Below are positions 16,247 to 23,388 of a stretch of 64,000 nucleotides of DNA, piece by piece (position 1 is the first letter of the stretch; every line of letters starts with the position of its first letter). This stretch comes from Bacteroidota bacterium. GTDB taxonomy: Bacteria; Bacteroidota; Bacteroidia; 2-12-FULL-35-15. The notes under the pieces are model-generated. The model had not been told where the DNA came from, made no database searches, and worked only from the letters and a program-made list of their open reading frames with translations. A program made the position numbers and the translations under genes. The DNA lies in assembly GCA_016722565.1 (NCBI GenBank), contig JADKIU010000002.1, positions 248,001 to 312,000 on the forward strand, written 5' to 3'.

Positions 16247-18772
16247 ATGAGTAAAAACTACTATTCTTTTCTAAAACTCAAATCTCATTTTTCTAAACTA
16301 ATCTTGTCTTGCGTCTTGATACTTGCGTCTTGTGTCTCATACGCACAACCAACATCATTCATCTCAAGAGGAGTTGGAGGAGGAGGAGCACTCTTTTCGC
16401 TTTCAATCAATCCTTCCAATAACAACGAGTATTTTGTTTCCTGTGATATGGGCGAGTTGTTTCATACCACCGATTTTGGTGTAAGCTATACGCAAGTTCA
16501 TTTTACGGAACTAATTGGCGGGCACAATTCGAAAGTATGTTTTACGTCAACCACCGGATTGTTGTATAGTATCAACTATGCAAACAATGAAGTTGTACCC
16601 ATGAAAAGCACGGATGGTGGTACTACCTGGTCGCCTTTAGCGGGCAACCCCGATAATACAGAAGAAACATTTACGATTGATGCCGATTTTAATAATCCCA
16701 ATCGGGTGATTATTTCCTATTATGGAGAGATCTTTTTTTCGAGCAATGGTGGAACAACGTTTACAAGTATTCATACTGCAGCAACAGGGTCCGGAAATGT
16801 AGTAGGCGGTGTATTCTTTGATGGAAGCAATATTTATATTGGTACAAATGATGGTGTGTTGGTTTCAACCAATGCTGGTGTTACCTGGACAACTGCCACG
16901 ATTACGGGAATTCCTGCAGGACAACAAATATGGTCGTTTGCGGGAGCAAAAGCAGGAGCAACCACTCGCTTCTTTTGTATCACCGGCAATGCAGCTGATA
17001 TTTATGTGGGTTTGGTGGGCTCTGATTATTATGATTTTATGCAAGGGGTTTATTCTGTTGATTATGGTGCAGGCAACTGGGTGCCCCGCATGACAGGCAT
17101 TGCAGCCGGTACAGATTTTCCAATGTTTGTGGGAATGGCAACCAACGACATTACTACCGCATATCTTGCAGGAAGTAACACGAGTTCGGAACCAATTGTT
17201 TTAAAAACAACCACTGGTGGAACTTCTTGGAGCCATGTGTTTAATACTGCAAATAATTTAAATATTAATACTGGTTGGAGTGGACAAGGTGGCGATAGAG
17301 GCTGGAGCTATGGTGAATGTCCGTTTGGATTAGCTGTTGCGCCTAACAATCCGAATACTGTTATTTTTGGCGATTTTGGTTTTGTGCATAAAACATCGAA
17401 TGGCGGAACCAACTGGCAACAAGCATATTTAAATGCCAGCGGTCAACATCCTGTAAATACATTAACTCCTCCATACATGAGTTATGAAAGTGTGGGTATT
17501 GAAAATACAACTTGTTGGCAAGTACATTGGGCAGACGCGAATAATATGTGGGCTTGTTTTTCAGATATCAGAGGATTACGAAGTACCGATTCGGGAAATT
17601 CATGGTCGTTTAATTATACCGGAAATTCTGCTAATTCAACCTATCGTGTGGTAGAACATCCTACTACAGGAACTTTATTTGCCGGTTGCTCCAATATTCA
17701 TGACATGTATCAAAGCACGCGTTTAGGAGATGCTATTTTAGACGCAGCGGATGCGAATGGAAAAATAATTTATTCAACCAATAACGGTTTGACCTGGCAA
17801 AATCTACACATCTTCAATCATCCTGTTTTTTGGATTGCCTTGGATCCCAATAATCCGAATATTGCATATGCTTCTGTTATACATTACGCAGGTGGAGCAG
17901 GTGTTGGTGGAATTTATAAAACAACCAACTTGAATTTATTGGCAGGCTCTACTTGGACACTTCTTCCGAATCCGCCACGCACGGAAAAACATCCGGCAAG
18001 TATTGTGGTTTTGAACGATGGAAATGTAGTTGCCACTTATTCCGGTAGAAGAACATCTGTATTTACAGCAAGTTCAGGAACATTTGTTTATAACGGAACT
18101 TCATGGACAGATGTATCAGATGCAGGAATGTATTATTGGACAAAAGATATTATTGTTGACCCGAATGATGCGACTCAAAATACATGGTATGTATGTGTGT
18201 TTAGTGGTTGGGGCGGACCACCAAACGGTTTAGGTGGAATTTATAAAACAACAAATAGGGGAACTAGTTGGACAAAATTAACAGGAACAACCATTGATAG
18301 AGTAACCTCTCTAACATTTAATCCGAGCAATGCGAATCAGGTTTTTATAACTACAGAAGGTCAAGGTTTGTGGATGTCAAATAATATTAATTCCGCATTG
18401 CCTACTTTTTCAATGGTCACAAGCTATCCGTTTCAACAACCGGAACGTGTATTCTTTAATCCATATACTCCAAGTGAAATGTGGGTAACCAGTTTTGGAA
18501 ACGGGATGAAATTGGGGATTTATTTAACAACTGGTGTTGTTGATTTTAAAGATCAAGCAGGTTTGCAGGTTTTTCCAAATCCAACCACTGGTTTGATAAC
18601 GATTGTAAACGCGGATGCAGAACAAGTGCAAGTATTTAGTGGTATCGGACAACTTGTTTATTCAAAAGACTTGCAACAAAATGAAACGCAACTGGATGTA
18701 TCGCATTTAGAAGCAGGAATTTATTTTGTGGTATGTGGGGAAAAGAAAGTAAAAGTGGTTTTGACGAAGTAG
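16247..18772 (+). CDS. Large secreted Asp-box/BNR-repeat protein with T9SS sorting domain
   Basis: The 841-aa protein starts with an export signal (KLILSCVLILASCVSYAQ). The body carries many Asp-box type repeats of the beta-propeller kind (STDGGTTWSPLAG, SSNGGTTFTS, KTSNGGTNWQQAY, STDSGNSWSF, STNNGLTWQNL, KTTNRGTSWTKL), as in sialidases, GH74 xyloglucanases and VPS10-like proteins. Separators such as LAVAPNNPNTVIFGD and LDPNNPNIAYASV are typical of GH74-like two-propeller folds. The end is a T9SS sorting domain (LQVFPNPTTGLITIVNA, LEAGIYFVV). The catalytic residues of GH74 cannot be assigned by eye, so enzyme activity is uncertain. It should be surface-exposed or secreted. A leader block shared with another gene lies 45 bases upstream. 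Confidence 0.75.
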   Translation: MSKNYYSFLKLKSHFSKLILSCVLILASCVSYAQPTSFISRGVGGGGALFSLSINPSNNNEYFVSCDMGELFHTTDFGVSYTQVHFTELIGGHNSKVCFTSTTGLLYSINYANNEVVPMKSTDGGTTWSPLAGNPDNTEETFTIDADFNNPNRVIISYYGEIFFSSNGGTTFTSIHTAATGSGNVVGGVFFDGSNIYIGTNDGVLVSTNAGVTWTTATITGIPAGQQIWSFAGAKAGATTRFFCITGNAADIYVGLVGSDYYDFMQGVYSVDYGAGNWVPRMTGIAAGTDFPMFVGMATNDITTAYLAGSNTSSEPIVLKTTTGGTSWSHVFNTANNLNINTGWSGQGGDRGWSYGECPFGLAVAPNNPNTVIFGDFGFVHKTSNGGTNWQQAYLNASGQHPVNTLTPPYMSYESVGIENTTCWQVHWADANNMWACFSDIRGLRSTDSGNSWSFNYTGNSANSTYRVVEHPTTGTLFAGCSNIHDMYQSTRLGDAILDAADANGKIIYSTNNGLTWQNLHIFNHPVFWIALDPNNPNIAYASVIHYAGGAGVGGIYKTTNLNLLAGSTWTLLPNPPRTEKHPASIVVLNDGNVVATYSGRRTSVFTASSGTFVYNGTSWTDVSDAGMYYWTKDIIVDPNDATQNTWYVCVFSGWGGPPNGLGGIYKTTNRGTSWTKLTGTTIDRVTSLTFNPSNANQVFITTEGQGLWMSNNINSALPTFSMVTSYPFQQPERVFFNPYTPSEMWVTSFGNGMKLGIYLTTGVVDFKDQAGLQVFPNPTTGLITIVNADAEQVQVFSGIGQLVYSKDLQQNETQLDVSHLEAGIYFVVCGEKKVKVVLTK

Positions 18773-18802
18773 GATTATTGCAAGCGGTGATGTAATTTAT
18801 TG

Positions 18803-18886
18803 CGTCATTGCGAGGAACGAAGCAATCTTGTAAAATGCACTCTCTTTTCATCATTGTCTGAGATTGCTTCGTTCCTCGCAATGACG
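18803..18886. repeat. Dispersed palindrome, member 4 (best conserved)
   Basis: CGTCATTGCGAGGAACGAAG through CAATCT pairs with AGATTGCTTCGTTCCTCGCA through ATGACG, giving 26-base arms with a 32-base loop. It is located between the Asp-box gene and the aminotransferase gene. Confidence 0.8.
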
Positions 18887-19013
18887 GTTTATTAGAACTA
18901 TTCTTCTATTCATGAAAAATTGTTTCCGTTTCTACTTAAAGCCAAAACTTGCAATGATGATGATAACAGGGCGCCATTGCAAACAAAGTGAAGCGATCTC
19001 ATAAAATAATCCC

Positions 19014-19021
19014 TATTTTTG
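19014..19021 (+). promoter_or_regulatory. -7 box (TATTTTTG) close to the aminotransferase start
   Basis: Exact TAnnTTTG match ending 5 bases before the ATG at 19026. If used, the mRNA would be nearly leaderless. Confidence 0.4.
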
Positions 19022-19025
19022 TTGA

Positions 19026-20204
19026 ATGCTTTCGCAACGACAATTATTTTTAAATCATATTGCACAAACAAGTGAAACACCTTTGGCCTTGGAAATTGAA
19101 AAGGCTGAAGGTGTTTATTTATTTGATACTTCTGGCAAACGTTACCTCGATTTGATTTCCGGAATTTCTGTTAGCAATGTTGGACATCGTCATCCGAAAG
19201 TGGTGGAAGCAATCAAAGAGCAGGTGGATAAATACATGCACACAATGGTGTATGGTGAATACATTCAAAATCCACAAGTGAGGCTTGCTACAGAATTATC
19301 AAAGAACCTTCCTGCTAACTTAAGTTCCATTTATTTTGTGAATTCAGGGAGCGAAGCTATTGAAGGAGCCATGAAATTGGCCAAACGTTTTACGGGAAGA
19401 ACAGAGATCATTTCTTTCAAAAACGCTTACCACGGGAGTACGCACGGCAGTTTAAGCATTATGGGAAGCGAAGAGTTTAAAAATGCCTTTCGGCCGTTAT
19501 TACCCGATACCCGTCAGATAGAATTTAACAACGCAGCAGTGTTCTCACTCATCACAGAGCGCACGGCTTGTGTGGTGGTGGAAACCATCCAAGGTGAAGC
19601 AGGAGCAATTGTTCCTCAAAATGATTTTCTGAAAAAATTAAGTGCACATTGCAAATCTGTTGGCGCTTTGTTGGTGGCTGATGAAATACAATGTGGGTTT
19701 GGCCGCACCGGAAAATTGTTTGCATTTGAGCATTATCATTTTGTACCGGATATTCTTTGTATTGCAAAAGGTATGGGAGGCGGTATGCCAATTGGTGCAT
19801 TTATTTCTTCAAAAGAAATAATGAATTCGTTAACGAACAATCCGATACTTGGACACATCACTACTTTTGGTGGACATCCAGTGTCTTGTGCTGCAGCTAT
19901 TGCAACATTGAATGTGTTGTTGGAAGAAAAGTTAATTGATGGGGTAGAAGAAAAAGAACAATTATTCAGAGATTTATTAAAACATCCGAAAATAAAATCA
20001 GTTAACGGAAAAGGATTACTATTATCGGTTGAATTTGATAGTTATGAGGAAAACAAATCGATCATCGACCGATGCATTGCAAAGGGAGTGATTACGGATT
20101 GGTTTTTATTTAATTCCCACTCCATGCGAATCGCTCCCCCTTTAACAATTACAACCGAAGAAATAAGAGATGCTTGCGCAACCATTATCAAATCGATAAA
20201 ATAG
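19026..20204 (+). CDS. Class III PLP-dependent aminotransferase (acetylornithine/ornithine type)
   Basis: The 392-aa protein is full length for fold-type I class III aminotransferases. Features in order: YLDLISGISVSNVGHRHPKV, substrate/PLP region IYFVNSGSEAIEGAMKLAKR, FKNAYHGSTHGSLSIMG, metal-independent Asp in LLVADEIQCGFGRTGKLFAF, and the Schiff-base lysine in CIAKGMGGGMPIGAF; then TTFGGHPVSCAAA. The closest common names are ArgD or ornithine aminotransferase, and in Bacteroidota such stand-alone genes are usually annotated as an aspartate aminotransferase family protein. No arginine or lysine pathway gene is adjacent, so the amino donor is not settled. Confidence 0.88.
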   Translation: MLSQRQLFLNHIAQTSETPLALEIEKAEGVYLFDTSGKRYLDLISGISVSNVGHRHPKVVEAIKEQVDKYMHTMVYGEYIQNPQVRLATELSKNLPANLSSIYFVNSGSEAIEGAMKLAKRFTGRTEIISFKNAYHGSTHGSLSIMGSEEFKNAFRPLLPDTRQIEFNNAAVFSLITERTACVVVETIQGEAGAIVPQNDFLKKLSAHCKSVGALLVADEIQCGFGRTGKLFAFEHYHFVPDILCIAKGMGGGMPIGAFISSKEIMNSLTNNPILGHITTFGGHPVSCAAAIATLNVLLEEKLIDGVEEKEQLFRDLLKHPKIKSVNGKGLLLSVEFDSYEENKSIIDRCIAKGVITDWFLFNSHSMRIAPPLTITTEEIRDACATIIKSIK

Positions 20205-20241
20205 TCGCTTTAACGTTCTTTAACTTTGTTATCTAAAATTT

Positions 20242-20256
20242 TGGCACTAACCTTGC
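20242..20256 (+). promoter_or_regulatory. Candidate sigma-54 promoter (-24/-12)
   Basis: TGGCAC, five bases, then TTGC matches the sigma-54 consensus exactly (invariant GG and GC with correct spacing), 81 bases before the ATG at 20337. A TAnnTTTG box (TAACTTTG, 20221-20228) lies just upstream, so the gene may have two promoters. Whether this organism has rpoN is not visible here. Confidence 0.5.
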
Positions 20257-20291
20257 GTTATCCTATTCAAATCTTAAAAAATACTAAGAAA

Positions 20292-20316
20292 ATGAAATAC
20301 GAAGCATTCACGAATT
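20292..20316 (+). promoter_or_regulatory. Conserved 5' leader block, copy 2
   Basis: ATGAAATACGAAGCATTCAC and the next five bases match the block at 16202 with two differences; distance to the downstream ATGAGTAAAAA start is again 45 bases. Here the frame stays open into the gene, giving a possible N-terminal extension that would spoil the signal peptide. Confidence 0.5.
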
Positions 20317-20336
20317 CCTTAACAGGAATGTTCAAA

Positions 20337-20636
20337 ATGAGTAAAAAGACAAGTTTATTGTTTGCATGTATCGGATTATTCGCTTTTACAGCAACTGCAC
20401 AGGAACCGGTTAAAACGGTAAAACAAACAAAAGAACCTGTAAAGGTTACTCCAATGGAACGGCCGATAAAGGTTGCTCCAACCACTGATAAACAAGTTCC
20501 ACAAGAAGCTGCGAAAACAGCTCCGGCTCCAACATCAGAGGTAAAACGTACCACCAATGTTAAAAAATACCCTGTGAAGCCAGCAAAGGCAAAAGCAGCA
20601 GCTGTTCCGGTTGTAAAGGCCGGTGAAGCAAAATAA
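20337..20636 (+). CDS. Small exported Lys/Pro/Ala-rich protein
   Basis: The start at 20337 is chosen because it gives a clean signal peptide (MSKKTSLLFACIGLFAFTAT, cut before AQEPVKT). The mature part of about 75 residues is low complexity: repeated Val-Lys-Pro-Thr words (EPVKTVKQTKEPVKVTPMER, PIKVAPTTDKQVPQEAAKTA) and a basic tail (KKYPVKPAKAKAAAVPV). No domain is recognisable. Such repeats resemble periplasmic linkers or surface-associated basic peptides. It is monocistronic, with a candidate sigma-54 promoter upstream and a strong terminator downstream, which suggests tight and high-level expression under some condition. Confidence 0.7.
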   Translation: MSKKTSLLFACIGLFAFTATAQEPVKTVKQTKEPVKVTPMERPIKVAPTTDKQVPQEAAKTAPAPTSEVKRTTNVKKYPVKPAKAKAAAVPVVKAGEAK

Positions 20637-20664
20637 AGAGTGTTTGTTTGTGATTAAAATTTTC

Positions 20665-20696
20665 AAAAATCCCCCCGATATTCGGGGGGATTTTTT
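20665..20696 (+). terminator. Strong rho-independent terminator
   Basis: Stem TCCCCCCGA / TCGGGGGGA with loop TAT, followed by TTTTTT on the plus strand and preceded by AAAAA, so it can also work on the minus strand for a transcript from the right. Confidence 0.9.
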
Positions 20697-20700
20697 GATA

Positions 20701-21063
20701 TTAGAAGTTGCCAATCGAAAGCATCACCAAGGTGCATGCTTCAATGGGTTCAATATTGTTCTTTTAGAGTAAACTTTCAAACTCAGGATTTTCGGTGCCA
20801 GGGTTAAAAATAACACGTTTCGGTTTTAAACCAACAACATAGTCCATCCACTCCGGTTGATTTTGCGGACCGACATACAATGTGACGGTATCTACATCAG
20901 TGATTTCCGGTTTCCCCAACAAAATTTGTTCGCCATTGATTTCACCCGCTCTGATTCCAACAGGAACAACCAGATGGTTGTGTTTTTGCAAGGCAACAGT
21001 GGCTTTATATCCATAGCGTTCTGGATTTGTACTCGCACCAATAACAACCGTTTTTTTTGACAT
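20701..21063 (-). pseudogene. CoA-binding domain protein interrupted by an in-frame stop
   Basis: Translation from the ATG at 21063 gives 99 residues of a CoA_binding_2 Rossmann protein (KTVVIGASTNPERYGYKA, LLGKPEITDVDTVTLYVGPQ, PKRVIFNPGTENPEFESLL), then a TAA at 20764-20766. Beyond the stop, the same frame continues for 20 codons as KNNIEPIEACTLVMLSIGNF to a TAA at 20701. That is the normal C-terminus of this family, including the conserved EACTLVM strand. One substitution (for example AAA to TAA) explains it. The 99-aa product lacks the last strand and helix of the fold and is likely unstable. A sequencing error or stop-codon readthrough is possible. Confidence 0.8.
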
Positions 21064-21109
21064 CGTTTATTTTTTAATCACTCTTCTTCTCAAAGGAGAG
21101 GAGTTGGGT

Positions 21110-22336
21110 TTAGTATTCTTCAACATAATCTAAATTCTTACCATGACTTTCTTCAAGCATAAGAGTAGCACCCATTCCAAGGGGTATCACAATCATTGCA
21201 ATTATTGCAGCTGCGTATAAAATTCCCATTGTTGTGGACATATCTCTCCACCATGGTAGCATTAAGGCAGTTGCTCCTCGCACAAAATTTGGAACTGTTG
21301 TGGTAACTGTAGAACGTATATTGGTGCCAAATTGTTCAGAGGCAACGGTAATAAATACAGCCCAGTATCCCATTGCAACTCCAAGAGCAAATGTTATAAA
21401 ATAAAAAACAGTGGTAGATGATCCATTCGAAAGGAAATACCAGGCACAACATCCACCTAAACCTGAAAGAGAAATTAATAATGCTTTCTTTCTAGATTTT
21501 AATTTTTGTCCGATATAACTTGTTATAATACTTCCAACTGCAGCACCCGTATAGTGGAACATAATCGATTTCCCTGGACTGATTGGCCCATCTATACCTA
21601 AAGCAACAGCAAATTCGTTCGAAAAGAAAATTAAAATTCCTACAACGAACCAAACAGGAATTCCTACAAGGATACAGGAAATATATTTGATAAATCTTCT
21701 GCCATTTGTGAACAGGCTGAGAAAATTTCCTCGTTTTGCGCTCGACTCTTTTACTTTATCAAACATGCCGGATTCGTGCACATAAACACGTAAGCCTAAT
21801 AATGCTAAGCCTAAACCACCACCAATCCAATACGCCTGTTTCCAGCCCCATTCGGCAATAAGAAAAGCCAAAACGGCTCCAGCAATACCAATTCCAGAAA
21901 CAAGAGCTGTACCCCAAGCGCGAGTTTCTTTTGTCATTACTTCTGAAACTAAAGTGATTCCTATTCCAAGTTCCCCAGCTAGTCCGAAGCCTGCAATAAT
22001 TCGTAGAATAGCATATTGATCAAGTGTTTGTACAAATCCATTAGCAATATTAGCAAGTGAATAAAGCAATATGGTAAGAAATAAAGTGGATAATCGTCCT
22101 TTTTTATCACCAAGCACGCCCCAAACAACTCCTCCGATTAACATGCCTATCATTTGCATATTTACAAGATAAGTACCTGCACTTCCCATCTGATCATCCG
22201 GTATTCCAATTGCTTTTAAGCTAGGGACACGCACAATTCCGAAAAGTGTAAGGTCGTAAATATCTACAAAGTAGCCCAACGCAGCTACAATTACCACAAT
22301 ATTGAATGGATTAGCATTTCCTGATTTAGTACTCAT
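21110..22336 (-). CDS. MFS transporter (metabolite:H+ symporter type)
   Basis: The 408-aa protein starts at the ATG at 22336; codons upstream reach back into the tRNA-Ser remnant and are not coding. Twelve hydrophobic segments are visible. The MFS loop 2-3 signature is GVLGDKKGRLSTLF, and GELGIGITLVSEVMTKETRA resembles the sugar/metabolite transporter branch. Loop 6-7 is basic (VHESGMFDKVKESSAKRGNF), and loop 8-9 has GQKLKSRKKALL. The substrate cannot be told. Proteins of this branch move dicarboxylates, sugars or osmolytes with protons. The gene is alone, between the CoA-binding gene and the tRNA-Ser cluster. Confidence 0.85.
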   Translation of the reverse strand: MSTKSGNANPFNIVVIVAALGYFVDIYDLTLFGIVRVPSLKAIGIPDDQMGSAGTYLVNMQMIGMLIGGVVWGVLGDKKGRLSTLFLTILLYSLANIANGFVQTLDQYAILRIIAGFGLAGELGIGITLVSEVMTKETRAWGTALVSGIGIAGAVLAFLIAEWGWKQAYWIGGGLGLALLGLRVYVHESGMFDKVKESSAKRGNFLSLFTNGRRFIKYISCILVGIPVWFVVGILIFFSNEFAVALGIDGPISPGKSIMFHYTGAAVGSIITSYIGQKLKSRKKALLISLSGLGGCCAWYFLSNGSSTTVFYFITFALGVAMGYWAVFITVASEQFGTNIRSTVTTTVPNFVRGATALMLPWWRDMSTTMGILYAAAIIAMIVIPLGMGATLMLEESHGKNLDYVEEY

Positions 22337-22391
22337 ACAGATAATTTTAGATGCTAAAAATAAGAAAGAAAATGGATATTCCAGAAAAATG

Positions 22392-22416
22392 AAAAACCCC
22401 GCTAATAGCGGGGTTT
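22392..22416 (-). terminator. tRNA-Ser-type terminator, copy 1
   Basis: AACCCCGCT / AGCGGGGTT hairpin followed on the minus strand by TTTTTC. It closes the first tRNA-Ser remnant and faces the MFS gene. Confidence 0.85.
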
Positions 22417-22432
22417 CACCTGAAATATTCAG

Positions 22433-22481
22433 CGGAGAAAGAGGGATTCGAACCCCCGGACCTGTTACAGTCAACAGTTTT
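22433..22481 (-). pseudogene. tRNA-Ser 3' remnant, copy 1
   Basis: 49 bases identical to the 3' part of the intact tRNA-Ser at 23189 (acceptor 3' strand, T arm, long variable arm and 3' side of the anticodon stem). Anticodon and D arm are lost; a small hairpin TCCC-GAT-GGGA (22482-22492) replaces them. Confidence 0.9.
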
Positions 22482-22508
22482 TCCCGATGGGACCGCAATC
22501 TCCCACAA

Positions 22509-22754
22509 TCAAGTAATATTATTTTCTTTCAACCAATTATAACCATCAATTGATTTAAAGAACTTCTCTCTTTTAATAGCCTCTGTTTTAGAATTAAACA
22601 TCTCAGTGTAATGAATGACGAATGGTGCTCTGGCTTTTGTGCTTTTTACCAACAAGGAATTATGTCTTTCTAATCTTTTGGGTAAATCAGAGGTGTATCC
22701 ATAATAATACCCATTGTCCTTTAAACTTTTAAGTATGTATACGTAATAGTGCAT
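22509..22754 (-). CDS. GIY-YIG nuclease domain protein, copy 1
   Basis: An 81-aa single-domain GIY-YIG protein. The signature strands are HYYVYILKSLKDNGYYYGY with the variant YVY...YYG, then the conserved Arg in DLPKRLERHN, and the closing Glu region SKTEAIKREKFFKSIDGYNW. It has the URI/YhbQ-type length (80-100 aa) with no added DNA-binding domain. Such proteins cleave DNA; small ones are of uncertain role. The start codon lies about 16 bases after the terminator of the upstream tRNA copy, leaving no room for a separate promoter. The stop falls 17 bases before the tRNA-Ser remnant hairpin. The protein is identical to copy 2. Confidence 0.9.
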   Translation of the reverse strand: MHYYVYILKSLKDNGYYYGYTSDLPKRLERHNSLLVKSTKARAPFVIHYTEMFNSKTEAIKREKFFKSIDGYNWLKENNIT

Positions 22755-22769
22755 CGGCTTAGAAAAATG

Positions 22770-22794
22770 AAAAACCCCGCTATTAGCGGGGTTT
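22770..22794 (-). terminator. tRNA-Ser-type terminator, copy 2
   Basis: Same hairpin as at 22392, 378 bases on; between tRNA remnant 2 and the start of GIY-YIG copy 1. Confidence 0.85.
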
Positions 22795-22810
22795 CACCTG
22801 AAATGTTCAG

Positions 22811-22859
22811 CGGAGAAAGAGGGATTCGAACCCCCGGACCTGTTACAGTCAACAGTTTT
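22811..22859 (-). pseudogene. tRNA-Ser 3' remnant, copy 2
   Basis: Same 49-base remnant as at 22433, second unit, again followed by the TCCC-GAT-GGGA junction hairpin. Confidence 0.9.
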
Positions 22860-22886
22860 TCCCGATGGGACCGCAATCTCCCACAA

Positions 22887-23132
22887 TCAAGTAATATTAT
22901 TTTCTTTCAACCAATTATAACCATCAATTGATTTAAAGAACTTCTCTCTTTTAATAGCCTCTGTTTTAGAATTAAACATCTCAGTGTAATGAATGACGAA
23001 TGGTGCTCTGGCTTTTGTGCTTTTTACCAACAAGGAATTATGTCTTTCTAATCTTTTGGGTAAATCAGAGGTGTATCCATAATAATACCCATTGTCCTTT
23101 AAACTTTTAAGTATGTATACGTAATAGTGCAT
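22887..23132 (-). CDS. GIY-YIG nuclease domain protein, copy 2
   Basis: Identical in protein sequence to copy 1 (81 aa; YVYILKSLKDNGYYYGYTSD, KRLERHN, EAIKREKF). This copy lies directly downstream of the complete tRNA-Ser(UGA) and its terminator on the same strand, so any transcript reading through the tRNA terminator would carry it. Two identical tandem copies suggest recent unit duplication. A third, diverged relative with the same placement beside a tRNA is at 53120-53386. Confidence 0.9.
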   Translation of the reverse strand: MHYYVYILKSLKDNGYYYGYTSDLPKRLERHNSLLVKSTKARAPFVIHYTEMFNSKTEAIKREKFFKSIDGYNWLKENNIT

Positions 23133-23147
23133 CGGCTTAGAAAAATG

Positions 23148-23172
23148 AAAAACCCCGCTATTAGCGGGGTTT
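23148..23172 (-). terminator. Terminator of intact tRNA-Ser
   Basis: Hairpin AACCCCGCT / AGCGGGGTT, 17 bases after the tRNA, followed on the minus strand by TTTTTC and then, 16 bases later, the ATG of GIY-YIG copy 2. Confidence 0.85.
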
Positions 23173-23188
23173 CACCTGAAATGTTCAG

Positions 23189-23273
23189 CGGAGAAAGAGG
23201 GATTCGAACCCCCGGACCTGTTACAGTCAACAGTTTTCAAGACTGCCGCAATCGACCACTCTGCCATTTCTCC
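23189..23273 (-). tRNA. tRNA-Ser (anticodon TGA)
   Basis: An 85-nt class II tRNA on the minus strand. Acceptor GGAGAAA pairs with TTTCTCC, discriminator G; anticodon loop CTTGAAA gives UGA; long variable arm (TTGACTGTAACAGGTC); T arm GGGGGTTCGAATCCCTC. CCA is not encoded. Its 3' part is repeated twice to the left. Confidence 0.95.
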
Positions 23274-23337
23274 GGGGGCAAAAGTAATATTTTTTTCTAA
23301 CCCGGAATAAAAAAATGAAAAAAATACTTTAATTCAC

Positions 23338-23345
23338 TAACTTTG
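23338..23345 (+). promoter_or_regulatory. -7 box (TAACTTTG) before the GWxTD gene
   Basis: Exact TAnnTTTG match 43 bases before the ATG at 23389; no clear -33 box. Confidence 0.4.
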
Positions 23346-23388
23346 TTGGAATCCCCGTCATGTGCGCATGCACAAAAAACGATTGATT

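Larger units (their letters stand above)
22383..23138. repeat. Two tandem 378-bp units: tRNA-Ser 3' part + terminator + GIY-YIG gene
   Basis: Unit 1 is 22383-22760 and unit 2 is 22761-23138. They differ at only about two bases (TAATAG/TATTAG in the hairpin loop and ATATTC/ATGTTC). A third, partial unit from 23139 runs into the complete tRNA-Ser. Each unit, read on the minus strand, ends with a copy of the tRNA 3' part. The near identity means the duplication is recent or kept homogeneous. Confidence 0.95.

Noticed and set aside
22302..22931. Plus-strand frames with GERGIRTPGPVTVN
   Set aside because: They are antisense reads through tRNA-Ser and its remnants.
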